Source: Rhodoferax sp. TH121
GTDB taxonomy: Bacteria > Pseudomonadota > Gammaproteobacteria > Burkholderiales > Burkholderiaceae_C
Assembly: GCF_002251855.1 (NCBI RefSeq)
Contig: NZ_NOXW01000022.1
Coordinates: forward strand, 1 to 64,000
Direction of reading: 5' to 3'
Length of the DNA: 64,000 bases
Under the pieces are notes generated by a model that was not told the DNA's origin, did no database searches, and worked only from the letters and a program-made list of their open reading frames with translations. Of the stretch, positions 25,977-34,220 are shown piece after piece. The position numbers were made by a program, and so were the translations under genes. Each line of letters starts with the position of its first letter. The stretch's first letter is position 1.

Positions 25977-26414
25977 ATGACACACCACGATGAAGTCGTG
26001 CACTCCAGCCATCCAACCCGTCTGTTGCACACCATGCTCCGCGTCTCCGAGTTGGAGCGCTCCATCAAGTTCTATACGGAGCTACTAGGCATGCGACTCA
26101 TGCGCATGGAACGGTATCCCGATGGGCAGTTCACGCTCGCCTTTCTCGGCTATGGCGACGAAGGCTCCAGCTCGGTCATTGAGTTGACACACAACTGGGG
26201 CGAAAGAACCTACGCCATGGGTGATGCCTATGGGCACATCGCGCTGGGATGCAGCGACATCTATGCGACGTGCAATGACTTGAAAGCCGCCGGCATTTCT
26301 GTCGTTCGGCAGCCTGGCCCCATGTCTGCAACGTCACTAGACCGTGCAGATGTCGAACACATTGCTTTCATTCTGGACCCGGACGGGTACCGGATTGAGT
26401 TGATTCAAACGTAA
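25977..26414 (+). CDS. gloA: Glyoxalase I (lactoylglutathione lyase) family
   Basis: A 145-residue VOC-fold protein very close to GlxI: LLHTMLRVSELERSIKFYTE LLGMRL, NWGERTYAMGDAYGHIALG, DPDGYRIELIQT. The four metal ligands fit H18, E69, H87 and E141. It makes S-lactoylglutathione from methylglyoxal and glutathione, or a related aldehyde adduct. Within this cluster it may remove reactive aldehydes or act on a pathway intermediate. Confidence 0.85.
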   Translation: MTHHDEVVHSSHPTRLLHTMLRVSELERSIKFYTELLGMRLMRMERYPDGQFTLAFLGYGDEGSSSVIELTHNWGERTYAMGDAYGHIALGCSDIYATCNDLKAAGISVVRQPGPMSATSLDRADVEHIAFILDPDGYRIELIQT

Positions 26415-26446
26415 CCCGCCAGCCTCACAACACCTAAGGAGACAAC

Positions 26447-26824
26447 ATGCCACTCGTCCGGATTGATATTCCTGCTGACACACCACCACAGACCATTCGA
26501 CATGTGGCAGACCTGGTCCACAAGGCCATGGTCGGAGCGCTCAATATTCCGATTGCGGATCGCTTTCAGACCATTTCACGCCGAATGCGCGATGAATTGG
26601 TTTGTACCGAGGACTTTTTGGGCATCACGCACACCCAGGCCATTGTGCTGATTCAGATCACTTTGGCCCCGAGGCCAACAGAACTGAAGAAGGCATTGTT
26701 TTCCGCCATTGCCTCAGAGATTGAACACCACACACCGTTTAAAGCACAAGACGTGATCATCAACCTCATTGAGGCTCCCAGAGAAAACTGGAGTTTCGGC
26801 AACGGCATTGCCCAGTTCGCCTGA
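26447..26824 (+). CDS. Tautomerase-family protein, MSAD-like
   Basis: A 125-residue protein starting MPLVRIDIPADTPPQ with catalytic Pro1. The overall length, ADRFQTISRR and the ending LIEAPRENWSFGNG are similar in pattern to malonate semialdehyde decarboxylase-type tautomerases. AAGGAG precedes the start. It is followed after 20 bases by a hydroxyacid dehydrogenase, so the two may handle consecutive steps. The exact reaction is not assigned. Confidence 0.72.
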   Translation: MPLVRIDIPADTPPQTIRHVADLVHKAMVGALNIPIADRFQTISRRMRDELVCTEDFLGITHTQAIVLIQITLAPRPTELKKALFSAIASEIEHHTPFKAQDVIINLIEAPRENWSFGNGIAQFA

Positions 26825-26844
26825 AACTGCGTGAGAGCTCCCCC

Positions 26845-27771
26845 ATGCCCAACATCAACGACAAGACCTACGAACCCTCTCCCGCTTACTCCGTTGCCTT
26901 TCTGGGCCTGGGCGTCATGGGTTACCCCATGGCCGGGCACCTGGCACGCGCGGGTCACCAAGTGACCGTTTACAACCGAACTGCTAGCAAATCGATAGCT
27001 TGGTGCGCAGAGTTTGCGGATGCCAGCAGCCAATTGGGTGCCCATTCGCATGCCCCCACGCCACGCCAGGCGGTGCAGCAGGCCGACATTGTGTTTTGCT
27101 GCGTGGGCAATGACAACGACCTGCGCAGCGTGACCCTGGGGGCCGACGGCGCCTTTGCCGGCATGAAGCCCGGCGCCATTTTTGTGGACCACACCACAGC
27201 CTCGGCCGACATTGCCTGCGAGCTCAGCGCGGCAGCCCGGGCCAAAGGTCTGCAGTTCATCGACGCCCCGGTGTCGGGTGGCCAGGCCGGTGCACAGAAC
27301 GGCCTGCTGACCGTGATGTGTGGCGGTGATGCCAATGCGTTTGAGACCGTCAAACCCGTGGCAATGGCCTTCTCACGCGCCTTCACGCTGCTGGGTGACA
27401 GCGGCGCCGGCCAACTGGCCAAGATGGTCAACCAGATTTGTATTGCCGGGCTGGTGCAAAGTCTGAGCGAAGCGATTGCCTTTGGCCAAAAAGCCGGGCT
27501 GGACATGAACCAGGTGCTGGATGTGATTGGCAAGGGTGCGGCGCAAAGCTGGCAGATGGACAACCGTGGCAAGACCATGGTGGCCGACAAGTTTGACTTT
27601 GGTTTTGCGGTGGACTGGATGCGCAAAGACCTGGGCCTGGTGCTGGACGAAGCCAAACGCAACGGCGCCCGCCTGCCAGTGACCGCGCTGGTGGACCAGT
27701 TCTACGCCGATGTGCAGCAGATGGGCGGCCAGCGCTGGGACACCTCCAGCCTGATCAAACGGCTCAACTAG
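26845..27771 (+). CDS. 3-hydroxyisobutyrate/tartronate-semialdehyde reductase family
   Basis: A 308-residue beta-hydroxyacid dehydrogenase. The Rossmann motif is GLGVMGYPMAGHL (about 20-32), the substrate loop is DAPVSGGQAGA, and the catalytic Lys sits in QLAKMVNQI. NAD(P) interconverts a hydroxyacid and a semialdehyde. A dispersed mini-repeat (26983-27000) is built into the coding sequence, adding TASKSIAWC near residues 46-54. It belongs to the LysR-linked cluster beside a semialdehyde dehydrogenase. Confidence 0.85.
   Translation: MPNINDKTYEPSPAYSVAFLGLGVMGYPMAGHLARAGHQVTVYNRTASKSIAWCAEFADASSQLGAHSHAPTPRQAVQQADIVFCCVGNDNDLRSVTLGADGAFAGMKPGAIFVDHTTASADIACELSAAARAKGLQFIDAPVSGGQAGAQNGLLTVMCGGDANAFETVKPVAMAFSRAFTLLGDSGAGQLAKMVNQICIAGLVQSLSEAIAFGQKAGLDMNQVLDVIGKGAAQSWQMDNRGKTMVADKFDFGFAVDWMRKDLGLVLDEAKRNGARLPVTALVDQFYADVQQMGGQRWDTSSLIKRLN
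26983..27000 (+). repeat. Mini inverted repeat inside dehydrogenase gene
   Basis: GCTAGCAAATCGATAGCT, followed by TGGTGCGCA. It matches the GCTAnnAAAnnnATAGC pattern also found at 37911, 39095, 47693 and 53013. Confidence 0.5.
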
Positions 27772-28001
27772 CCGGTAATGACGATGTCTCGGTGTCGAAG
27801 CTTTTTGGAGTAGTTCTGAAATCACACCTGAGACAAATGGCATAGCAATCGAGACGATTCGTCAGCGCACGAACACGCACAAACCTCAGAATTTCCAGGC
27901 GCCTCGACACAAGAGCGCAGCAGATCAGCAAGCCAGAAGTATCCATGCCGGGTGCTGGTTTACCGACAGCTGCGCCAATACCAACACCATCTGGAGACAA
28001 A

Positions 28002-28766
28002 ATGAACATCGGTTGCAAAGTACATGGATACGGCCCTACAAAACTTCTGCTGTTGCACGGATGGTTGAGTGACCATTCCATCTACTCAACTGTGCTCGGC
28101 TATTTCGACCACGATCGATACTCAGTTGCGCTGATGGACTACCGCGGCTATGGAATGTCCAGCGACAAGAATGGGGATTTCACTCTGGATGAAGTGGCAG
28201 AAGATGCACTTCATCTGACAGCAGCCCTTGGCTGGAAGTCCTTTCATGTGATTGGTCACTCCATGGGAGGCATGGTTGCCCAGAAGATGGCGCTCCGTGC
28301 GCCCGAGCGCTTGGTCTCGCTGATTGCAATAACGCCTGTACCGAGCTCTGGATTTGCACTCGACACAGCTACTCAAGACTTTTTTGAATCCTCTGCGACC
28401 AGCGACCACGCGCTGACAGAAATATTCAATACGCTGACCGGCAAACGTCACAGCACCAAGTTACTTCAGAACTTGACGAAAAGTGCCCGCGCAAGCTCGA
28501 CAACACCGGCATTTCTCGCCTACCTTCAGGAATGGACCAGGACGGACTTCTCGCAAACTACACAGGGTCTGGCGACACCCACCTTGGTCATCGGCGGTAA
28601 GCACGATGGGGCGATTGGGCAGCAACTTCTCACCGACACCTACCTCCGCTGGCTGCCCAACGCAAATCTGGTGATGATCGATGGTGCTGGGCATTACCCC
28701 ATGATTGAAACACCGCTGGAGTTCTTTACCTTGCTGGACCAGCACCTGACCCAGCTCGGAGCATAG
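28002..28766 (+). CDS. Alpha/beta hydrolase
   Basis: A 254-residue alpha/beta hydrolase. The oxyanion region is LLLHGWLSD, the nucleophile elbow GHSMGG, the acid in GGKHDGAIG and the His in DGAGHYPMIE, so the triad is complete. The start at 28002 follows GGAG; an earlier in-frame ATG at 27945 has no such site. Small cofactor-free hydrolases of this kind cleave esters or C-C bonds in ring-cleavage products. It is separated from the upstream gene by 230 bases without a gene and is followed after 3 bases by an aldehyde dehydrogenase. Confidence 0.82.
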   Translation: MNIGCKVHGYGPTKLLLLHGWLSDHSIYSTVLGYFDHDRYSVALMDYRGYGMSSDKNGDFTLDEVAEDALHLTAALGWKSFHVIGHSMGGMVAQKMALRAPERLVSLIAITPVPSSGFALDTATQDFFESSATSDHALTEIFNTLTGKRHSTKLLQNLTKSARASSTTPAFLAYLQEWTRTDFSQTTQGLATPTLVIGGKHDGAIGQQLLTDTYLRWLPNANLVMIDGAGHYPMIETPLEFFTLLDQHLTQLGA

Positions 28767-28769
28767 CCA

Positions 28770-30257
28770 GTGGATCAGTCAAAGCTCACAGTGATTCAAA
28801 AAAACACTTCCCCCGAGTATCCGGACAGCCTTCTTTTCATTGGAAACACTTGGCGGGAAGCACAGGATGGCGCGCGCCTGCCAGTCGTCAATCCCGCGAC
28901 AGGTCACCACATTGGCAGCGTCGCCAAGGCTTCGGCGACGGATGTGGATGAATCCCTGATTCACGCGCAACAAGGCTTTCAGGTTTGGAGCAGAACCCCA
29001 GCCTCCGCCAGATCGGAAGTGCTGGACCGAGCTGCCCATTTGTTGCGGGCGCGTGCCCCCGAGATTGCCCGTCTGATGACGCTGGAGCAAGGAAAGCCCC
29101 TGGCCGAATCGCTCACAGAAGTTCTTTCGGCTGCGCAGACGATTGCCTACTTCTCGCAAGAGGGGCCTCGTATTGCGGGGCGTGTGGTGCAGGCAAGACT
29201 CAGCAACACACAACAACTGGTTGTGAAAGAACCGGTGGGCGTTGTCGCCGCGTTCACACCTTGGAACTTCCCGGTCAATCAGGCAGCACGCAAGGTGGCA
29301 GCTGCGTTGACGGTAGGTTGCAGCATCATTCTCAAAGCCGCCGAAGAAACACCAGCGTCCCCCAGCGAACTCGTACGAGCCTTTGCAGATGCAGGCCTGC
29401 CTAAAGGCGTCATCGGCCTGCTTTTTGGAAATCCGGCAGACATCTCCCACCAACTGATTTCCAGTCCGCTGGTGCAAAAGGTGACGTTTACCGGCAGCAC
29501 CCCGGTAGGCAAACAATTGGCGGCACTTGCGGGCCAACATATGAAACGTGTCTCGATGGAGCTGGGCGGGCATGCTCCCGTCATCGTTGCCGAGGACGCA
29601 GACATAGAACGCGCTGCAGACACCTGTCTCTTGGCAAAGTTCAGAAACGCAGGACAAGTCTGCATCGCACCCAGCCGGTTCCTAGTTCATTCGTCTATTG
29701 AAAAAGCTTTTACCAGCGCACTCTGCGCCAGAATCCAGCAAATCCATATTGGTGACGGCTTGTCGCCCGCAAGCACCATGGGGCCATTGACCAATCAGCG
29801 CCGGGTTACCGCCATGCAGAGTTTCGTGGACGACGCTGTGCGCAAAGGTGCCACTTGGGTCGCAGGTGCAAAAGTCGATGACTTCGGTGGCTACTTCTTT
29901 GCCCCACATGTTTTCACCGATGTCCCTTTGAGCGCCAAACTCTTCAATGAGGAACCGTTTGGCCCCATCGTAGCCATCCGAACCTTCAATCGGCTGCAGG
30001 AGGCGATCCAAGAATCGAACCGACTGCCCTATGGCTTGGCGAGCTACCTGTTTACAGAAAACCTGAACACTCTGCATCAGGTCAGCCAAGACATTCAGGC
30101 GGGAATGCTATGGGTCAACCAAGCCGCAAAATCTGCGCCAGAAATGCCCTTCGGTGGTCAGAAGGATTCAGGTTATGGCAGCGAAGGTGGTATGGAAGCG
30201 CTGGATGCCTACTTGAATACGAAAGCCGTCAGTGTGTACTTTCAGCCAAAAGACTAA
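28770..30257 (+). CDS. NAD(P)-dependent (succinate-)semialdehyde dehydrogenase family
   Basis: A 495-residue aldehyde dehydrogenase. Motifs are TPWNFPVNQ, FTGSTPVGKQ, the catalytic Glu in MELGGHAPVIV and the Cys in NAGQVCIAPSR. The closest general type is succinate-semialdehyde dehydrogenase. The start is GTG at 28770, just after the hydrolase stop. It probably oxidises the semialdehyde end-product of this pathway. Confidence 0.85.
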   Translation: MDQSKLTVIQKNTSPEYPDSLLFIGNTWREAQDGARLPVVNPATGHHIGSVAKASATDVDESLIHAQQGFQVWSRTPASARSEVLDRAAHLLRARAPEIARLMTLEQGKPLAESLTEVLSAAQTIAYFSQEGPRIAGRVVQARLSNTQQLVVKEPVGVVAAFTPWNFPVNQAARKVAAALTVGCSIILKAAEETPASPSELVRAFADAGLPKGVIGLLFGNPADISHQLISSPLVQKVTFTGSTPVGKQLAALAGQHMKRVSMELGGHAPVIVAEDADIERAADTCLLAKFRNAGQVCIAPSRFLVHSSIEKAFTSALCARIQQIHIGDGLSPASTMGPLTNQRRVTAMQSFVDDAVRKGATWVAGAKVDDFGGYFFAPHVFTDVPLSAKLFNEEPFGPIVAIRTFNRLQEAIQESNRLPYGLASYLFTENLNTLHQVSQDIQAGMLWVNQAAKSAPEMPFGGQKDSGYGSEGGMEALDAYLNTKAVSVYFQPKD

Positions 30258-30314
30258 TGCTTCGTAGCATTTACTGCGCTCCATGCAAGTGCGTGGGGCA
30301 TTGACGGATACGGC

Positions 30315-30539
30315 ATGCAAGACTTTATCCGGATGGCCTGTTCACGCGATATTGTCCATAACGCTGTGCGCATCGCATTAGTAGTGGGCTCTCTGCTCAA
30401 TGCACTAAATCAGGGCGAGGCATTGCTGGAAGGAAGTGGTATCGCGTGGGTGCATATCGCCATGAATTTTGTAGTGCCCTATTGCGTGGCGACCTACCGC
30501 GCGACCAAACATGCTTTGGCAACGCAAACGAGACCTTAG
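30315..30539 (+). CDS. nrtS: NrtS-like small membrane protein
   Basis: A 74-residue protein with two membrane segments: VRIALVVGSLLNALNQG and a second ending NFVVPYCVATYRATK. The LVVG-LN-x-x-NQG and VPYxVxTYxA motifs are those of the NrtS family, linked to nitrate/nitrite transport. It stands alone between the catabolic cluster and an AraC regulator; there are no nitrate genes nearby. Confidence 0.7.
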   Translation: MQDFIRMACSRDIVHNAVRIALVVGSLLNALNQGEALLEGSGIAWVHIAMNFVVPYCVATYRATKHALATQTRP

Positions 30540-30611
30540 GGGGCTTTTGCGAACCCCGAGCGCTCTCTGGGCAAGCGCGCATTGGGTGTAAAAATGTCCC
30601 CCAGAAGAAAC

Positions 30612-30647
30612 GAAATGGATAGAAAATGACATTTTTATATCCATTTC
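30612..30647. promoter_or_regulatory. Large palindrome just before araC-type gene
   Basis: GAAATGGAT at 30612-30620 and ATCCATTTC at 30639-30647 are perfect inverted arms. Within them AAAATG-A-CATTTT is a second perfect palindrome on nearly the same centre. The end is 6 bases before the ATG, so it may be an operator for autoregulation or an mRNA hairpin hiding the start; no ribosome binding site is seen. Confidence 0.6.
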
Positions 30648-30653
30648 ATCCTC

Positions 30654-31541
30654 ATGGATAGCTTAACCATCCTGCTCAATCAGTACGCCCTGCGCGCCGG
30701 TGTTTTCTATGCGGGAAACATTTGTGGGGTGTATGGCTTTCCTGATGACTCCAGCCGTGGGCACTTGCACCTTGTGCGTTCCGGTACGGCACAGCTGATT
30801 GGTATCAACGCCAAGCCCATTGTGGTGAACGAGCCTACGGTGCTTTTTCTGCCACGCCCTGGGCCTCATCGATTGGTGGTGGACCAAGATGCAGGGTCGG
30901 ACATGGTGTGTGGCACGGTTCAGTTCGGCATGGGCGGGTGGAACCCGATTACCAGCGCATTGCCATCTGCGGTGATGGTGCCTCTTCAGGCCATGCCTGA
31001 CATGGCCACCTTGTTGCAAGCCATGTTTGACGAAGCCTTTGAGCAACAGTTTGGGCGCCAAGCCATTTTGGACCGCTATTGCGAAATCATCATGGTGAAA
31101 CTGCTGCGCTACTGCATGGAGAACGGTCTGGCTCAGGGGGGCTCCATGGCGGGCCTGGCCCACCCACGCTTGTCCAAAGTCTTGCATGCAGTGCATGAGC
31201 ACCCAGAGCAGGCTTGGACGCTGGAATCCATGGCCGATCACGCTGGCATGTCGCGCGCACGCTTCGCGCTGTTGTTTCGTCAGATCACCGGGGACACGCC
31301 GGCTGACTACGTCAGCTCCTGGCGGATTACCACTGCACAAAGGCTGATGCGTAGCGGCCGCGGCCTCAAGCACGTGGTTGACGAAGTGGGCTACACCAGT
31401 GCCAGTGCTTTTACGCGAGCCTTCACGCGCAAGGTGGGGCAACCACCAGGCGCGTGGTTGAAAGGGCCACACCCACAGCCCTTGGACACACACACTGAGA
31501 TGCCTGGTACAAGCAACGAGACATTAGGGCAACGCAAATAA
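30654..31541 (+). CDS. AraC-family regulator with cupin sensor
   Basis: A 295-residue protein. An N-terminal cupin-like sensor domain (HLHLVRSGTAQLIG, PTVLFLPRPGPHRLV) covers about 25-190. C-terminal tandem HTHs cover about 190-275 (LESMADHAGMSRARFALLFR, VDEVGYTSASAFTRAFTR). This cupin-AraC type usually controls a neighbouring detoxification or oxidoreductase gene, here the carboxymuconolactone-decarboxylase-like gene downstream. Confidence 0.85.
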   Translation: MDSLTILLNQYALRAGVFYAGNICGVYGFPDDSSRGHLHLVRSGTAQLIGINAKPIVVNEPTVLFLPRPGPHRLVVDQDAGSDMVCGTVQFGMGGWNPITSALPSAVMVPLQAMPDMATLLQAMFDEAFEQQFGRQAILDRYCEIIMVKLLRYCMENGLAQGGSMAGLAHPRLSKVLHAVHEHPEQAWTLESMADHAGMSRARFALLFRQITGDTPADYVSSWRITTAQRLMRSGRGLKHVVDEVGYTSASAFTRAFTRKVGQPPGAWLKGPHPQPLDTHTEMPGTSNETLGQRK

Positions 31542-31646
31542 GGCGTGAATTTTTAGCATTCATGCACGCCCCACCAGTGGCCGGCAATCGTGCCATCACC
31601 GGGTTGGGACGCACCGGTGCACAGCACCATCGCCTGGAGTTATTGC

Positions 31647-32225
31647 ATGTCTGCCTCGTCGTTTATCAACACCCTTACCGCACTCACCCCCGCCACTGCT
31701 ACAGGCACAGCAGCTGCCCAACTAGCAGATGCTCAAAGCAAGATGGGCTTTGTGCCCGCGATGTATGCCAACATGGCCAACGCACCTGCGGTACTGAGCA
31801 CGTATTTGCACGGATACGGCCTGTTTCGCAGCGATTCAGGCTTCAGCCCCGCGGAGCAGGAAGTCGTTTTTCTGGCTACAAGCATTGCCAACGGCTGTGA
31901 CTATTGCACCGCCGCACACAGCATGGTGGCAGACAAGATGTCGGGCGTGCCTGCGCCCGTGCTGCAAGCCATTCGCTCAGGTACCACCGTGCCGGACAGC
32001 AAGCTGGAAGTCTTGCGCGCAACCACCACAGCCCTAGTGCTCCAACGTGGACGCCTCAATGATGCACAGGCACGGGCCTTTTATGGTGCGGGCTACACGG
32101 AGCACCAATTGCTGTACATCGTCCTGGCGTTGGCCGTCAAAACCCTGAGCAACTACAGCAACCACGCGTTTGACCCACTGCTGGACGCACCGTTTGCGGC
32201 CTACGCTGTGTCGCCCAAGGCATAA
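31647..32225 (+). CDS. Carboxymuconolactone decarboxylase/AhpD-like protein
   Basis: A 192-residue AhpD-fold protein. The redox motif is NGCDYCTAAHS (C-x2-C with downstream His), as in peroxidase-like members of the family. The ATG at 31647 after TGGAG is preferred to one at 31590. The AraC gene upstream probably regulates it. It may reduce peroxides or reactive carbonyls. Confidence 0.82.
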   Translation: MSASSFINTLTALTPATATGTAAAQLADAQSKMGFVPAMYANMANAPAVLSTYLHGYGLFRSDSGFSPAEQEVVFLATSIANGCDYCTAAHSMVADKMSGVPAPVLQAIRSGTTVPDSKLEVLRATTTALVLQRGRLNDAQARAFYGAGYTEHQLLYIVLALAVKTLSNYSNHAFDPLLDAPFAAYAVSPKA

Positions 32226-32235
32226 GGGAGCTCCC

Positions 32236-32523
32236 ATGCCGTACAGAATGCTGCGGATATGGCAATCCTTTCAAAGCGTCCCCCTGTGGGTGCAGGTTTG
32301 GATTGCTGTCTTCCTGTTTCCAGTCAAAGCCGCTTCATTAGCACTGACACACTGGGAAACCGCAATCTGGGCGGCATTCGCATATGCTGTTGTGAGTATC
32401 AGCAACGTAACGATGTTGGTGGTCTAGCCGGGACTAAGTCGCATGATGGCTCTCCCTCATATCATCGCGTGGCTGCCCTTGCAGGCTTACCCGCCTAACC
32501 AGCCTTTTTTGAATGTCAGCTAA
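32236..32523 (+). pseudogene. Small membrane protein gene interrupted by in-frame TAG
   Basis: GGGAG precedes the ATG at 32236. The frame reads 63 residues (VPLWVQVWIAVFLFPVKAAS, then a second membrane segment) to TAG at 32425-32427. Without a further stop it then reads PGLSRMMALPHIIAWLPLQA to TAA at 32523. The post-amber part fits the G-L-S-R-x-M-A-L-P-H-hydrophobic block I expect next in this membrane family, so the TAG is probably a mutation (perhaps GAG to TAG). It follows the CMD gene by 10 bases. Confidence 0.55.
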
Positions 32524-33014
32524 TAGGTCATCAATTCGCACCACCAGACGACCGCTTTGGGTCGACTGCGGCACAGGGCCACTTTCGGGTATTCGCGAGT
32601 GTCTGGTTTAGCGCAATGAACAGATTGATCACAGGCATGGACGGAAGCTGACGCTCTTCTACGGAGCTTTCGCCCCCTTAGCACTCCTCCGAAACCTACG
32701 GCGAGCGATGTCCGACATAGATTGGAGCTGAATCGCAAGATGACACTTGGCGCTGCCGAATCCGCAATATGGTTGCACACATCCCTGCCAGCCCGACATA
32801 TGGCGCGCAGACCCTCCGGCGTTTCATTGAGCACCCGGATCGCTTTGATTTCAGCTAAGTTGCCACGTTTTGGCCGAAGGGTTCAGAAAACCGAAGGTCG
32901 ACGCTCGTTAATCATGATCGTATCCTTGGGCAATACGAGTTTCTTGCTTCGAAATAAGGCGCGAAAATTGGAGCTATCCTTCATAAGTCTTCAGATCCGA
33001 TACCGATTCGCAGA
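32524..33014. other. Intergenic stretch with dispersed repeat; no gene
   Basis: Short frames on both strands look non-coding. The TTTGGGTCGA repeat is at 32556. The promoter of the two-gene cassette starting at 33060 should lie in its right half. Confidence 0.45.
32556..32565 (+). repeat. Dispersed TTTGGGTCGA repeat, copy 3
   Basis: The context is ACCGCTTTGGGTCGACTGCG. It is the best-conserved copy. Confidence 0.5.
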
Positions 33015-33042
33015 GCTTCGGTGTCGGAGCTTCGACCGAAGC
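33015..33042. promoter_or_regulatory. Inverted repeat before DGxQR-HEPN cassette
   Basis: GCTTCGGT at 33015-33022 and ACCGAAGC at 33035-33042 are perfect 8-base arms, ending 17 bases before the ATG at 33060. It could be an operator or leader hairpin controlling the cassette. Confidence 0.5.
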
Positions 33043-33059
33043 AACCAACCAAGGACCCT

Positions 33060-34220
33060 ATGGCTGACATATTTTTGAGCGACGCGCGCGTCAACTGCTT
33101 ATCCGGGATGGGGCAAATCGGTGCCGCCGAATATCTCTCCATGGTAGAAGCTGTTTATCGGGAATCTGGTGGCATTGAGGGCCAGCGCGCACCACTGAAG
33201 ACTAAGACAGGTATTAACATCCGGAAGCGGATGGTCGAGGACATTAAAAACGGAGCACTCTTGCCTCCAATCGTCCTCGGCGCCGTGGTAGGAGACGAAA
33301 TTTTCGAGGCCGCTTCCAAAGTGGAGTCGAATGAGGCCTTTGTGCACCTATTGAGATCAATTGACAAGAGTCGCCTCTCGATCATTGACGGCATGCAGCG
33401 CACCACAGCCCTCGATGCCGCGATGCGTGATTCAAACATCGACGGCACGAACATTCGCGTTGATCTTTGGTTAGCCAAAAGCTTAGACAGCCTCGTATAT
33501 CGCATGTTGGTGCTCAACACAGGTCAAGTGCCATGGGACATCAAGCGGCAGCTGGAGACGATCTACAAGCAAGTGCTACTTGAGATCGAAAAGGGCGCCA
33601 CCGAAATTACGGTCTTCGAAATCGACTCCAAGGAGCGCCGCAGCGGCGCAGGCCAATATCGCTCGGCGCGGATCGTTGAGCTCTTCTTGGCGTTCACCTC
33701 TCGCAAACCGCATATTGAACTCAAAGAAAAGGTGGCAGAGGACTTCGCGCGGATGGACGCGACCGAAGCTACGGCCAATCAAGACACGCTCCCGGTGTTC
33801 ATCGAAACGATGAAGTTGCTGGCGAGGTTCGACCAGGTACTTTCTAAGACTACCTGCTCCGAGGATTTGGTGACCGATTCAACACGTTTCAAAGAAGGCC
33901 GCGACATCTTCACCAGCGCGCCGGCGAGCATAGGCTTTGCGGCGGCCGCCGCCCAGTATCTTCTCGGCAAGCCTGGCTACGCCTTCACTTTTTCGGAAAT
34001 GCGCTTAAAGCTTGAGCGCCTGACATCGGCCGTCCAAATTGTGATCGATAAGGTCTCGTCGGAATTCGTCGACTACGCCACCCTAAATGAGAAAATCTCT
34101 GCGAGGTCAGGGCGGATAGGCGAGTACGAGCGCGAATTTTTCTTCAGGGCGTTCGAGCTCATGTTCAATGACGCTGCCCAGCTGCAAAGCCTGACTCCGT
34201 GTTGGTCGGCTTATAAATGA
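33060..34220 (+). CDS. DGxQR-motif protein (DndB/ParB-like)
   Basis: A 386-residue protein. The ATG at 33060 with AGGA 5 bases upstream is used rather than one at 33021. An N-terminal domain contains SIIDGMQRTTAL (DGMQR at 110-114), similar to the DGQHR/DGQQR catalytic-loop motif of DndB, DUF262 and ParB-like proteins. NTP-dependent members of that superfamily act in DNA-modification defence. The remaining sequence (SKERRSGAGQYRSARIVELF) is helical and unassigned. It overlaps the downstream HEPN-motif gene by ATGA, so they function together. The specific DndB assignment is uncertain because no dnd genes are nearby. Confidence 0.6.
   Translation: MADIFLSDARVNCLSGMGQIGAAEYLSMVEAVYRESGGIEGQRAPLKTKTGINIRKRMVEDIKNGALLPPIVLGAVVGDEIFEAASKVESNEAFVHLLRSIDKSRLSIIDGMQRTTALDAAMRDSNIDGTNIRVDLWLAKSLDSLVYRMLVLNTGQVPWDIKRQLETIYKQVLLEIEKGATEITVFEIDSKERRSGAGQYRSARIVELFLAFTSRKPHIELKEKVAEDFARMDATEATANQDTLPVFIETMKLLARFDQVLSKTTCSEDLVTDSTRFKEGRDIFTSAPASIGFAAAAAQYLLGKPGYAFTFSEMRLKLERLTSAVQIVIDKVSSEFVDYATLNEKISARSGRIGEYEREFFFRAFELMFNDAAQLQSLTPCWSAYK

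Noticed and set aside
13559-32523. Amber codons being read as sense throughout the genome
   Set aside because: Other genes in the window (for example the frames ending at 13520 and 20538) end normally at TAG, so general reassignment is not supported; only the two cases are noted.
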